Below are positions 1-36,106 of a DNA stretch of 64,000 nt, piece after piece (the stretch's first letter is position 1; each line of letters opens with the position of its first letter). The position numbers and the translations under genes are program-made. This DNA comes from Bugula neritina (lineage: Eukaryota; Bryozoa; Gymnolaemata; Cheilostomatida; Bugulidae), in the NCBI GenBank assembly GCA_964035545.1, contig OZ037765.1, positions 16,548,698 to 16,612,697 of the forward strand, written 5' to 3'. The notes beneath the pieces were generated by a model. The model searched no databases and was not told the origin of the DNA. It saw nothing but the letters and a program-made list of their open reading frames with translations.

Positions 1-3000
1 TCATAAACCTGCCTATCGGATTGCCTGAGCTGGGTGGGCTAACTGAACACCCCTTGCAGACTTTAGCCAGAGCTGCCAGAATGATGAATCCTGGCCAAAT
101 GGATATTCAAAAGTCTTTTATACCTCACATACAGCTGCCTGGTAACCTTTGCAGCATGAATCTGTATCTGTTTGTCACACAGTTATTTGATTACAAGGAT
201 TAGATACATGCAGAAAATCCCAACAAACACATGCTAATTGAGAGACACAAGTACCAAATTATTCAACATTATTTAAACTCGAAATAGCAGTCATAAAATT
301 TTGACAACTCCAATATTTAATAATTTTATTTTTTATGAATGTTCTTTATATTTCACAATTACTTTGAATTGCTTAAGATTTAACCCTAACATATTTTGTC
401 CAACGGCCTGTTCTGTAAGGGTATTGTGCACTCTCTTCTGTTTCTTAGGTACAAGTAAACGGAAGAGTAATTGGCGAGATGTTGGCAAAGGACCCCCAGT
501 AAAGAAGGCAGCCCATGAACTAGACAATGGAATTGTGCCTCTGCCAGCCAAGATCTGCTTCATGTGCTCCAAGTATGTTGTGTTCCTCTGTTAATAGAAA
601 TAGTAGCTGTAAGGAGGCGGTTGCTGGTGAATATTATTGTTGTAAGAAGACTGCAGTGGTTCCATTGCCCTTTCAGTTGCTAAATACACTTATAGAATAG
701 TGGAGCTAATCATGTTGTTAGTTAAATGAATCTGAAGAGTGTTGGAACTTTTGAAACAGTACAAGCAAAGGAGTTTCGCTGCTGTAACATTTATAGTTTA
801 CCTTTTTGTTTAACTTGGCAGTAGTTTAATTCAGTAAGATTATTATCTAGTTGTAGCTCTTGCTTGAAATATTTTGATAAAAATAGGAAGTTTTAAATAT
901 GACTATCTTTTAAAAGTATATATTTTGTTTTCACAAGCATTTTATTTGTTTCCAAAATTATTTTTGTAATATACTTGGTATCTCACTGAAGTAACTTCTT
1001 GTAATAATGTTGCTGATAGGAACTGCAGATACTCCCCTCTCATACAGTGTGACTATTGTCCTCTTCTCTTTCATATGGACTGCTTGAATCCGCCACTGAC
1101 TGTATTGCCTACAGGGAGGTGGATGTGCCCAAACCATGCTGAGCACATCATTGTAAGTCTTTTGCAAGGCAAGAAGTAGTTACTTATCGTATAAGCATGT
1201 AGCTGTGTCACAAAGTTGGTGTACAGTGTGGCGGTTCGTTTAGAAATATATGGTATCTGAAAATACAAAAGTATCTTTCTCTGCCAGATTTAGAGATGAG
1301 ATTTCCTGTAGTGGTATAATTAATGGCCTTTGTTTAGCTGTGTGGTTTATAAGAATTTTATTATTGAACTCCACTTTAAAAATAAAGCAACTGCTTTTAT
1401 ATTAACTTGATACATAGTCTCGAAAATTTCATTGCATTCCATACTGAGTATGAATCATGTAGAACTGACATAGTGCAATAAACAATGGACTAAGTATATA
1501 AACAAGTATGGCCAATAATAGGTTGCCCTAAATATAAGTGTTATAAGTTTAGGTTAATAACAAATGAGTAAGGTATATATAATTATTTATAAAGTAGAAT
1601 TTGGAACATCCTGACTTCCCTGGTTCCACTGTGGCTAACAATTCTTGTTCAGTTAGCTCTAAATTTCACTTCCTTGTTTTTTCTTGCATTTTAGGATGAA
1701 AAGTTGCTTGCTAGCAGCTCAGTTACTGAGAAAATCAAGCTATACGACAGATATTGCGGGGCTGTTGATCAGCACACTGTAAAAATGGCTTTCCTGAAAA
1801 AAGTGCACCGGCAACACCCTCCCTTTAGAATGAAAACCGTAGCTGCCAGACGGGAGACAATTGAAGTTCCAGAGGCTATACGAGCTCATTACAAGTATGT
1901 ATAAACTGTGCCAGAAGTGAGGGTCTGCTTTATTTTAACAGGCAATAGTTTTATTTTCCACATGCTTTTTACATATTTTTACAAATATTATTGGTCTATT
2001 TTAAAGTTAAGTATTTTCACTATGTTTTAAAATTGCTCACATTTTGCTGAATAACATCCTACACTCTAAGGGTGTCTAACATTTTTGCCATTTGTTAATA
2101 TTTCTATACCTCATGCTGTCCATCATACAAATATTGTTACAAAACCTCCAACTTACACAATAAAATGTGTTATAATTGTCAGCAACTAAAAAGCATTTTC
2201 TTGTTTTTTATGGGGAATATTTTTATGCATGGTATAGTTTTTGCCTATGCTAACAGATCATGCCTGTCCCTACACTAGGTTAGAGTTTAAAAGCTTTCGG
2301 GTCACATGTTGTTTTTGGATCTGTAGTTAAAAAAAGCTGTGTTCTAAAGTTTTCCTGTCTTTTCTATTTGTATCATTAAATTAGTCGGTATAAAATGTTG
2401 GTGTTTATTGCTGGTGCATTTCTGCAATGAATCACCACACACCGATCTGCTTGGGTCACAAACACCGAGTGTATGCGCTTGCAGGTACCCTGTGAACCCT
2501 CTACCTGTAGCTTCACCTGAGTCTGTCGACAAATCAGCAGTGGAATGTAAAAATACTAATGGGGCACCGCTCTCTTTAGATCTCATTGCAGATGAGACAA
2601 AGAAGCCGTTGGCTACAGAACAAGAACAAGAGCAGGTATACCTTGCTAGGGAACTTGAACTGCTCCTCTTGCTATCAAAATATTCATCTTAAACTGTGAA
2701 ATCATCCTCCACTCTGAATATTGTTTAGTTAATTGTGTGTTATTAAAAACCTAAGTTTATTTTAAAATTATCTTTAGATTTAATCAATTCTGAAATAATT
2801 TTAATGACAATGTAGATATAAAATATTTTAACTGAGACATTCAAGGTTTAACAACTTGAGCTGCCATACAAGACTGTGCTGGTGCACACACACATGTATG
2901 TCGGGCACATAACTAAGTTGTATCCTGTACCAAGTATTGATCTGAGTGTGTATATTGTTGTTGTGTTAGTGGCTGACCTCCATCATAAGTCTACAGACCA

Positions 3001-6000
3001 GCATAGCCCAGCATTTGGCCCAGAGACAACTGGGAAGTACCACTAAGAAACCACTCTCTTCAGGGCAGGCTCTTAGATCTGACACTCCATCTCCCACACC
3101 TTCTAATGGTCAGTTCTACATTCTAAACACACTATAAATTATTTCATTGCTGGACTATTTACTTGTTTAGAAAGTTATTCAACACCTTCTAAAAGTCTAG
3201 AGTTTAGATTAACAATTTTATGCTAAAATCTTTGCTAGGTGAATTTCAATTTGATTTCTTCATTAATGTTTCTGATGATGTGTACAGCATTGTGCTATTT
3301 TCTCCAGAGTAAAATTCTCCTTCAAACTTGGAATTGTCTCAACTCAAAGCATAGCATCAAGTGTGTCCAGTGAAGGAATGAGTAGAAGATAGCTGTTTCT
3401 GGTACAACAAATAGAAGTGCTGCATTGTACACATCCTATGAACCGTACATGTTATCATTATCATCTCAATATTTTTATAATGGTGTATAATGGTTTGAAA
3501 TATCCTTGTAGGCAGCACAGCAAGTTCCACATCATCAGATGCTATTGCCATCAGTATGAAAGCAGGGGTGTCCCTGTTGGTGCCGCCAAGTAGATCTAAT
3601 AGTGTCGACGCTACCTCAGACCATTCTCTACTTGCTGATGACGGTAAACCGAAGCCTATGTCTTCTCTGCTCCCATCTCAGCCACGTGTTGGAAAGATTC
3701 TCACCAAACCAACTTCTGTCAAGCTTAATGCAAATCCAGCACTTGGAACAGGTTGGTGCAAGGTGTAGCTTGCGCTCTCAATTATTGTAAATATCCCTTT
3801 TAATAGAACATTAAAGCTGCAAAGTTGAATTACATATGTTTTGTTGACGAGGAGATGTTTACTCAATGTAGTTGGATGAAGACAAACCATCTGTAATACT
3901 AACTCAACTAAACACTGCCAATGAAGAAAATGCTATTTTTTTTTGTATCAAGTCTGGTATAAAATACAATTTTCAAGGAATCAGTTTTTAAATTGCGTTT
4001 TGCTGCAAATTTTTCTTCAATCATGTTTTTTGTTGCAGATAATATTTCCTATATTAAAACTTGAAAAGTCGTATAACTGTCTGTTGTGCAGCAGAAAAGC
4101 TGTGTGTTGATAATTTGGTCAAAAGTTAAAAGCAGATTTAAAAAAAGTTATTGCATATTTTAGGAATGAAATTAAATGCAGCTTATTGCTGTTGGCTTTT
4201 TTTTATATAAAATAGCAAGTGTAGAAATGACTATAGAATGTGTGATACTCAATGTCGAAGTTGTCCTCTCTTCAATTGAACTTTCTATCGTATTTTATTA
4301 AGCATTTTAAATTACTCTCTAGTCTCTTAGATTTTGAAAAATCTGTAATAGTCATAGTTTTAATTTTTGCTACAGTCGATAATTTGAATAAATGCTATAA
4401 TAAATTTATAATTCAGGAATTTATTAGTAGAGAAATTCTATTGATGAGTTCTTAACCGATATTGACACATACTTAACTGTGAAAATGACTTTTACATTCG
4501 ATGTGCACATATAGGAGAAATTTTAAAATATTGACCAGAGTATTTGATTTTTCTTGTTGCACTTACTGAAAAATAATCAATTAAGGGAACTGATTGAGAT
4601 AAATTTTTCAACTATTCCGAGGTTGATACAATGTTCTGTTTGTTACAAAAATTCTTATTTTATAAAATTATTTTCCTTTTGCAGTTAAAACTGGTTCCAA
4701 TCCGCCCTCAAATCAAGCTGTTAGCCAACTCAACAATACACTGCAGTCGTATATTGATGGAAATGCTGGTAAAGCTTTAGATTATTTTGTCGCTTGCATA
4801 TATAAGAGTATTATGTAGATACACTGTTACATGAACACACAGTATGTAATGTTGCTATGTAGATACACTGTTACATGGACACACAGTATGTAATGTTGCT
4901 ATGTAGATACACTGTTACATGAACACACAGTATGTAATGTTGCTATGTAGATACACTGTTACATGGACACACAGTATGTAATGTTGCTATGTAGATACAC
5001 TGTTACATGGACACACAGTATGTAATGTTGCTATGTAGATACACTGTTACATGGACACACAGTATGTAATGTTGCTATGTAGATACACTATTACATGGAC
5101 ACACGGTATGACAAGTATAGCAGGACATACCTACTGTATATTTTGCTAGATATTGAGTTGAGTAAACTTGATGAGAAGTTGCTTCGGATTCTCGCATGGC
5201 AGAGACTTCAGCAACTCATCCCTAAAGTGCCCCAGTCCCCCAAACCAGCCTCCGACTCTCTAACTCAGCTTCTTACCTCCACTGGTGAGTTCGCCATGGT
5301 TTCCTGTTTTTAGTGTAGCCTCGTACTTTTAGTCGCCATTCTTCAACATATTTGGAACTTTATTTTGGGCACATATAAACTAGCAATTCATGTTTCCTTA
5401 GAACAGTAGTTCCCAACCGGGGGGGGGGGAATTTGAGCTTTTTAGGGGGGAATTAAATTTCTGGAAATTTCACGCAGTTCGCAAACCGGTTTTTGAGCAC
5501 TTTCCTCGTTTTCCAAGTTGCATGTGTAATCTAAATGCCATCATCTTAGTTCACTTATTTATTTAAGCTGCATTTTACAATTTAAGTATACTTCTTTATT
5601 AATCACTGTACAGTCTTCACTCTACCATAACTGCTACCTATATCTACTTCACACTGATTATAATTACACCTTTTTTTCCTGCCCTTTTGTTTATGATGAA
5701 AACATTTGTACTGGGTAGCCTTTACTACTGTAACTTCATAAAATTTACTCATCACCATTAAAACCCTACATCCATATTGCATATTTCATTGAAATTGAAA
5801 TTACCAAATTTCATAATAGAGACCAACCAGTGACAATTCTGATAACATAATCTTCAATATTTTCTAAATTTATAAATTTAATGTACATGGAATGCTTCAG
5901 ATGGCACATAAAATTCCCATTCACTTTTGCGACAATTTGCTATGAGCATGTTGGGGGGGGGGAGTTAGCATAATATGAGAACCAGAAGCAGAGGGAAACA

Positions 6001-9000
6001 CATTGCTGTTGCTGTAAGCTTAAGGAAAACCTATTAGTTTGTAATTAAAAATACTCTTGTGTTTACATAGTGACAGTTTTAGTTGAGTGAGATGTCAGCT
6101 GTGTCATAACTAACTATAATCAACAGCATTTTGCTTTGTAATGAATCACTTTTCAGGGCAACCCACAAATTATTATTTCTTAGAAAAGTGAGTCAGCTTC
6201 CTGTTGGATATGTATTTATACCATGGATCTTAACATCATAGCCACTTGCATGTAAAATCTGTGATGAGAGTTTTAATTAGAACGCTACAAGAAACATACA
6301 TTATTGCATTCAGCCTTAGAAAGTAGGAATAAATTATACATATCTCATAATATGTGGCTAATAATGTTTTTATTTTATAATAATGTCTTATACAAAATAT
6401 TATTTTTTATAATTAACCTTGAACATCTTTAGATATTTTTGCATACTTGTGTACACACACACACGCACATACACACATGAAATTATTGAAATACATATTC
6501 TAACTGACTTGGGTGAATACAATACAATAACCTAACGTGAACTTTCAGGCACCAGTAAGTCAAAATCATCTAACACTTTTTTCGTTATTTGATTTTTAAG
6601 GAAACTGTTGCAGCATGTTTAAAGCGAAGAAGCGAATTTACAGCGACATTTACCTGGAATATGGTTTCTCATACATAACAAAGGATAACCTGCAGTTACT
6701 GCTATGTGTGATATGTTTGAAGACCCTGTATAATGACTCTATGAAGCCATTTCAGTTAAAGGTCGAGAGTTTTTTGAGTCTAAAGAACGCCAAGCAAAAT
6801 GTTGTAGATTATATGCTAGTGGCCATATGCATGCTCAAAACCATGCCATTGTTGAAGCACCATATGTTGCTTCATTTCTCATAGCACAAAGTAAACAACC
6901 GCACACAATCGGGGAGACTTTGATAAAACCCTGCATGCTTGATTGTGCATCAATAGTACTTGGTAAACCAGCTGAGCGGAAACTTCGAGACATTTCACTT
7001 TCCAGCAACACTGTGAAGAGACGTATTGATGACATTGCCACTGATATTGAAGAGAAAGTAATTGCTAAAATCAAACAGTCGCCATTCTTCTCCGTACAAC
7101 TTGATGAGTCCACTGATGTAGCTAATATTTCTCAATTATTAGTGTACAGTAAGTACGTGCACGGCAAATCTATAGAAGAAGAGTTTATGTTTTGTCAGCC
7201 CTTACTTACGACAACATCAGCTGCAGATGTGATGCAGCTTGTTGACCAATACTTTGAGAGAACTGGGCTTATGTGGAAAAATGTAATTAGTGTATGTACA
7301 GATGAAGCTCCAGCCATGCTGCGATCAAGATCAGGATTTGTACAGCTGGCAAGGAAGGAAAATCCTGACATAGAAGGTGCGCATAGCTTTATTCATCGTG
7401 AGGCACTCGCTTCAAGAACACTACCACAGGCAATGAAATCTAACTTAGCAACAAACATCAAAATTGTGAATTACATCAAGGCTTCAGCACTAAACACTCG
7501 ACTGTTTTCAGCACTTTGTCATGAGAGTGACGCTGCATTCACCACTTTGCTTTTTCACACTGAAGTAAGATGGTTATCCAAAGGAAACATGCTAGCTCGG
7601 CTCTTTGAGCTGCGAATGGAAGTCAAAAAATTTCTTGAAAGTAAAAACCAACAGGAACTTTTAGCAGCTATGCAAGCTAATTTATTTGAACTATGTACTG
7701 CTTACTTAGTAGATATATTTGCTGCACTAAACAACCTGAATTTACGAATGCAAGGATGCAATCATTATGTCATTGCTTTTCATAGCAGCATCAATGCTTT
7801 CAAGGCGAAACTAAAGTTGTGGCAGACTCGCGCTCTTGTGAAAAATATGGTGTCCCCCCATACTCAATGAACAAATGAACCTGTTCCAAAGCCTTTTGCA
7901 AAAAACATCTCTGAGCATCTCAGTGAACTATTAGCAGTTTGAACGATATTTTCCAGAGCTACCCCCAGAAAAGGAGAAGATTATTGACTTAGCACGCAAT
8001 CCATCTCAGCGCTCTGTTGAAGAAATTCCAGAAGAGTTGCAGGAGGACTTCATTGAGCTGATTAACAATCCTGCATTGAAAGATGAGTTTAAATCTTTGC
8101 CAATTGAGGAATTTTGGGTGTCTGCAAGTAAAATCCATCCACAAATAGCTGAAAAAGCACTAAAAGTTTTGGTGCCATTCAGCACCACTTATTTATGTGA
8201 AGTGGGATTTTCATCCATGTTGACTATCAAAAATGAAAAAAGAAACTGCCTTGATCTGCAGAGTGACCTGAGATGTGCCCTGTCTAAAACCGAGCCAGAC
8301 ATAAGCAAGCTGGCACAAAAACATCAGCTGCAGCCATCACACTGACAATTGGAATGCTCTTGTGTTTAATATATGTATATACTATTATTACAATCATTAT
8401 ATATTATAATCAAATATAATAGAACAACTATAGACTTGTATCATACGTTATTTCAGTCTTTTAATGTACATATAAATTGCCTTTTCAAAAGGGGGGGGAA
8501 TTATTAGTAAAAGTTCAATAAAGGGGGGAATGGCATGAAAAAGGTTGGGAGCCACTGCCTTAGAATATTTTAAACTGAATATTTTCACTAATATTTCAAC
8601 AATATATACAATAATCCCAGAGTAAACCGGAAGTGCTAGAAGTTTAGCATACTTCAGGTGTTTTAACATAAAATTTTCTAAACAAACATAGAATATTTCA
8701 TTTTGACTATCATGTAGCGAGTAACTTGTCTTGCAGGTAACAAAGTTAGAGCAAGAGCCATGATGTGTCCTGTAAATGGCATGAGCAAGGGTCAACCAGT
8801 ACCCATGTGTTACCGTAGTCTGTCTATTGGAACAGGGACTGAAGTTGATCTCTGTCTCACAGACTATGGGCACTGCAATCATGTCAGCTCCAAGCATGCG
8901 CATATGTTCTATGATGAGGTTAGATTTGTTTCCCCATCTTTATGGTTATATACAGATATGCGATAGTCATGTCAAACTCTATGTCATATTCATGTAAGGT

Positions 9001-10263
9001 GATTTCTCTGCACAGGCGGCTTTATTTATTGTTGTGGTCAGTTAAATGAGATATGTTCAGATGCCTTTCTAGTTAAACCTGTATGTGTGGGATTTAATTT
9101 TGTGCTAAAGGACACTCAGTGACGTGTGAGTAGCTTAGATGAAGTTGTTGTTAGCCTAAGTTCTTATCATGTGGCCGATAGTTGTAGGGCTCAGCGCTCT
9201 TCATGTATTACAAGACAGAAATGCTCCTCATTAGCATTTAGGCTAGAAATTATCCTTCATTTGAATAACTAGTGGAAGGATAGTTATTAGCTTTCTTGAA
9301 TAATTTTCAATGGAATTTTATAGATTTAGGTATAAAAAACCTTCATACCCTTTTTAACATTTGTCAACATAACAAAATATTGTAGTGTACTTTAATTCTT
9401 GTTTATTATTATATAACATACAAGTAATACTGCTCGAAAATCATTTTTGAAAAACAGTTTTAACTTGAAAAAATAATAATTGTAATTGCTAATAGACCGA
9501 ATAGCCTCGCAGTCTTTTATTGGCTACAGCTATAGCCCACAGACTCCGTGTTCTAGTGCTTAACCCTAGATGTTGGTTCCATTTCATACCATCTTTCCTG
9601 TCTCTGTAGTTAAGCAAGCAGTTTGAGATACTCAACTACAGTGAGCACGGTACGGTAGTCAACAATGTGCTCTACAGCTGCGACTTCTCACCCAAGACTT
9701 ATGGTGGAGAGGATGAGGCTCCAGCTGATGTTGCTGCTATAAAAAAGATGGTGAAAGAGCGTCTACCAGACATTGATGTTATGTCTGCTAAATCAACAAA
9801 AGTATGTTTTTTCTCAAACTTTCAATTATCTGTTGACAGGGAAAGCTGCATGTGTCATGCTGTGCAATTAGCTAAGTGCTTTTTTGTTGACGGCAACAAA
9901 TTTACTAACTCTGAGTTACAACCCGAGTATTTGTGTTAACCTTGACCTCTGTAGCCTATATACTCTTCCTCCCAGCAGCTGTTATCAACTTACCATATCT
10001 GGTTTGTTATCCAGAATGAGAAGCTATGTAACTGTAAAGGAAGCCCTGCAGCTTTTATTGGCCCGAATGGTGCCGGGTGGGAAGGCACGGCTACTCTGCA
10101 TCATGGTGCTCACATCAAGTTCGGTTGCCTACAGTTTGTGTTCAGCATAGTGGATAGCGACACTACTACAAGCATTAGACCAGATGTGAGCGTGGCCAGT
10201 CTACTGAGAGAACAATATAACACCTCACTACTTCGAGGCAACCAAACGTCTTTGGCTAGTTAG
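1..10263 (+). CDS. PHF12: PHD finger protein 12 (PHF12/Pf1), 3' 12 exons of a partial gene
   Basis: Partial on the left: the reading frame is open to the window edge. Exons inferred from GT/AG sites with consistent phase: <1-141, 449-572, 1020-1152, 1695-1894, 2485-2635, 2970-3108, 3512-3751, 4685-4768, 5150-5284, 8737-8918, 9610-9801, 10015-10263 (TAG), about 655 codons in view. Exons 2-3 encode a PHD finger (CFMC...CDYC...HMDC...WMCPNH) like the second PHD finger of PHF12. Exon 9 holds the conserved [17 protein letters not shown] segment. Exons 10-12 encode the FHA domain ([44 protein letters not shown]). In known animals PHF12 is a nuclear scaffold linking Sin3/HDAC and MRG15 co-repressor complexes. 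The first PHD finger should lie upstream of the window. A decayed hAT transposon fills most of the intron between 5284 and 8737. An AATAAA at 10441 may be its polyadenylation signal. Identity is very likely; exact exon ends are inferred. Confidence 0.93.
4812..5111. repeat. 44 bp minisatellite, about 6.8 copies, in a PHF12 intron
   Basis: Units begin with TATGTAGATACACTGTTACA at 4812, 4856, 4900, 4944, 4988 and 5032, with a diverged partial unit from 5076. The unit is 44 bp. One position alternates A/G in the first four copies (ATGAACAC, ATGGACAC, ATGAACAC, ATGGACAC), then stays G. The array ends about 38 bp before the PHF12 exon at 5150, close to that exon's 3' splice site. Confidence 0.95.
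5404..8557 (+). mobile_element. hAT-superfamily DNA transposon (ZBED5/Buster-like), decayed, with 8 bp target duplication
   Basis: Both ends are visible. The left terminus is CAGTAGTTCCCAACC (5404-5418). The right terminus, 8543-8557, reads CAGTGGCTCCCAACC on the other strand, a 13/15 match. The element is flanked by an exact 8 bp duplication CCTTAGAA (5396-5403 and 8558-8565), the size typical of hAT transposons. The 3,154 bp element lies in a PHF12 intron in the same orientation as the gene. It carries a broken transposase (6615-8345). Runs of 6 to 11 G followed by AA or AAT occur in the same orientation just inside both ends (5419, 5445, 8491, 8523), with a further G10 run at 5953. Confidence 0.92.
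6615..8345 (+). pseudogene. hAT transposase relic, ZBED5/SCAND3-like
   Basis: Three pieces in different frames. 6615 to about 6830 gives a BED-finger remnant ([21 protein letters not shown]), but the residues after it that should supply the zinc-binding histidines are missing. 6827-7870 (347 codons) gives the central transposase: [39 protein letters not shown] and [14 protein letters not shown], a pattern shared with ZBED5- and FAM200-type proteins. About 7940-8345 gives the C-terminal hAT dimerisation region ([20 protein letters not shown]) after a stop at 7868-7870 and a further frameshift near 7943. The copy cannot encode an intact transposase. Family assignment is by recognised motifs, not by alignment. 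Confidence 0.88.
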
Positions 10264-12082
10264 TGAATTTAGTTCATATACATATTCTAAGTATAGGCTG
10301 AGTTTTTTTTATGTTTTCATTGGTTTTTAACCTGCAATTGCTATGAATAGTCAACTGTAAATATATATTATGTTGTTATACATTATTATATTAATTTTTC
10401 ACAATTCAGTGTAATTAATACTGTAATGCAAGTGAATGTTAATAAATCTTTGTTTAAAAATTTAACATATAAATAACTGTTGCTCTCTTACTATTAGATA
10501 GCACAATGTTTTGCAATGTTCAAATTTTATAACGTAGTTTTTTCTGATGGTTGTAATATTGGTTCCTAAAATATCTGCTGCGTGTCTTATTGGCTAAAGT
10601 ATATTTTAGTTTCATCCCCTCTATTTTATTACCTGCATTTGAGAAGTTGTTTGTTTCCACTTTTTAAACTCCATTCACTATAAGTACTACATAACAGTTA
10701 CGCTTTTTTATCAAGAGCTCCTACAACAGCTCCATTTGCTTCTAATGAGTAAAAAGCTAGTCATGTAATCTTTATTATACTTGAGGGAGCACTGCTATAT
10801 GGTCTTTTCTCCCAGTCTATTAGAAAAGTCGATTAAATTTAAAAAGAGAAGCGTTGAGATGCTATGCTTTGTTTTTGTTATTGCTTACTATGGACTTAAC
10901 AGTGGATGTTTTGTTGGGTGTAGGATTGCGTGACTGTAAATACAATAGGGTATATTGAATAGACTGGCTTCTTCAGTATCTGCCAACATCAATAAACCTG
11001 TGTCTTGTAGTACAAGCACTTGAGTGGTTGTAGAAGTCTGCCTATATACAGCTACAGTACTCATCTCTAGCTAATATTCATAAAACACTTTCTAAACCTT
11101 GTCCTTGTGCAGAATGTTTCAAGTGAACATAACGTAAAATTTCTACTATATTAGTTAGTGGGCTGATTGGAAAAACTATTGATTCTAAACTCACTAATAG
11201 GAGTTGGATTTATTAGCTAAAGGTCTATTATACCTGACAAGTTGCATGTAAGTGAACACTTTAATTTATTTACTTTTCCTTTTAATTTTAATTGAGCCAA
11301 ATTAATTCTTTGAAAGTGTATTATGGCTGTGGTGAATGGCAATATTTTTGTTTTGCCTATAATTTTAAAGTAACATTTATGGGCGAAACCATGAGGTTAG
11401 CCAATAAGCACTTCATTGCTCTTTCTTGCCAAGATCTAGCATGACTTTCAATAATGTCAAATCTTGCAGTTTGGGGACACATTTTATGGAGCAGCCGCTG
11501 TTTAGTGGTTACAGCGCTGACCTAGTAAGAGCTAGGTCATGGGTTCAAATCCCAGTAAAGGCCATTGGTTATGCCAAGAAAAATATTGGGCCACAACTGT
11601 TCCTGTGCTCCAAATGAACAGTTTTTAGCCCCCTTGATAACACTTGCCATTAGGGGTTCCCACAGGGATGGAGACATGCATGGCAGTGGGCTAGTGGTGC
11701 ATTTGTAGCTAATTGACAAAATGTTGGTAGCATAATTTTATTAGTAATGAAGTTTGATGTCATTACAGATCTGTATTGTATTACCTTGTGCAGTGTTGAA
11801 TAAATGTTATGTTAGCTCATTGGACTGAGCAAACAAGTATAACTTAGTTAGCTGATCTGGGTCTTGCATATAGTGTGCAATAAGTGACATTTGGCCCTAA
11901 TGCAGTTTGGCTAATGTATTGTAACAGCTAAGCAACTATGAACATTGATAAAGTTTAATTGAATAGTTAAATGTATTTATTTCTAGAGCTTAATTTGCTG
12001 ATAGAAATAAATGCTGGCCTGGGCTGCTCTGTGAAGGATGAAGGTTACATTAGCTGTTTAGAGTGATTGCTGTTGCATACAG
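10264..12082. other. Intergenic: PHF12 3' UTR, SINE, possible 5' region of the next gene
   Basis: No convincing coding exon seen. AATAAA occurs at 10441 and a tRNA-derived SINE at about 11491. A promoter or untranslated first exon of the downstream coiled-coil gene may lie here but I cannot locate it. Confidence 0.5.
11491..11715 (+). mobile_element. tRNA-derived SINE
   Basis: An internal RNA polymerase III promoter is visible: an A-box-like TAGTGGTTACAGC near 11503 and a B box GGTTCAAATCCC from 11542, about 27 bp apart, with a hairpin GACCTAG/CTAGGTC between them. The head resembles a tRNA with a longer variable region. It is followed by an unrelated body of about 150 bp. The acceptor stem does not pair properly, so this is a SINE copy rather than a tRNA gene. 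The 3' boundary is approximate and no target duplication was found. Confidence 0.6.
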
Positions 12083-12096
12083 GTTTATCAAAGCGA

Positions 12097-34631
<22,535 letters not shown>

Positions 34632-36106
34632 CTCTCTTCTATTAAAGTAGTAATCGCCTTCTTTTCATATTTCGGTTGACAATCTTTTTTATATTAATTA
34701 TTAATTGTGAAAAGCTTTAATTATTAAATCAAGTTATATATCAAACTGTAAAATTGCTTAGATGTTTTTGAAAACATAATTTGGAAATATATTTAGTTGT
34801 ATTTTGCATTATCAAGTCCGTCCATAGATTGATGCCATTTAGTAAGGGATATTTTTTAGTAAATGGGTGTTTTTATGCTGCTAAAACTGTTGCCTTCATT
34901 ATATTATTATTAAATAACAATCATACTTTAATTTATTATGTATGTTGATTGATGAGCTTATATTCAGCCAATTTACAAAGTGTGTTTTGAAATTACATGT
35001 TACAATTCATTTAATCAAGCCATGTACAATATCCATTATTGTACAATGTACATGATGCAAGGTTATTTGACCTCAGTTTATGCCCTGAAATTTGCAAATT
35101 TCAAAGTTTAGCAGACAAAATGCATATAGGAATATTTATCTTGTTGGGATTGTAGTATATTATTGAACATGTGTAGAGCCAGTCTACAGTAGATGCAGCT
35201 GGTAAGCTAAACAAACTTGAAAATAAAAACTTGGATTGAATTTATTATTAAGTTAATCTTTAAATTATTATAGAAATAAAGTCTTTTTTACACAAGTAGC
35301 AGTACTACAGTACTTGTATGTTTTAATAAATAAAAACTTGCAACAATTGATCAAGTGAACCAGTGACAACTCCAGTAAATATAATAAATGAAATATAAGT
35401 ATTTGCTAAGTAGAGGTACAATATTTGGAGTAGAGTGCAGGTACAGTATTTGGAGTAGAATACAGCGCAAAAAAACGATTTAGAGTAATAATGTTAAGTC
35501 AAACAATATTAGAAAATAAAAAGAATAGATATTAGAAAATAAATCAAAATTGAGATCAATTTTGAAAATCTGCATACATGTTAATGGCAGAAGTTTAATG
35601 TTTAACAGTTTAGCACCTAAAGCACTACTCAATAATATTGTAAGCACTGTGCTATAACACATCTAAAAGAGCTTTAATAGAACTGTTCACATTCACGCCA
35701 TGAAATTTCCATTTCAATGCATAAAAATCTGCACATTCAATTCTTTCTTTTTGATTTTCATTGTTGTTCTGATTTCCGCGCCTACAAAATTAGAATACAA
35801 ATTGTAATTAAATACAGATACAAAAATACAAAAGTAAAACATGACCATAGCATTAGCTGAAATATTTCAACAAACTATAAATATATTTCCTATATTAGTA
35901 TTAGTATGGTGATGGCTATCGTTACTTTATTAATAGCTCAAAAACTAAAATAACAATTATTTATATTTTAGGGAAACACTCATGCACCTTTCAGCCCAAA
36001 TGTAGCAATAAATGCTGTCAAATGAAGGCTGCTTGACAAACCAATCAAAGAAGTTCCTTTGGTGATTTGCTAATAAATTAGGAATATCGAATTAGGAATA
36101 ATAAAC
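34632..36106. other. Convergent intergenic region with 3' UTRs
   Basis: Lies between the stop codon of the plus-strand coiled-coil gene and the stop codon of the minus-strand gene. ATTAAA at 34641 and AATAAA at 35222 and 35275 are candidate plus-strand poly(A) signals. TTTATT at 35926 is a candidate minus-strand AATAAA. No coding exon seen. Confidence 0.6.

Noticed and set aside
11491-11565. Functional tRNA gene
   Set aside because: A and B boxes are present but the acceptor stem does not pair and the copy continues into a SINE body.
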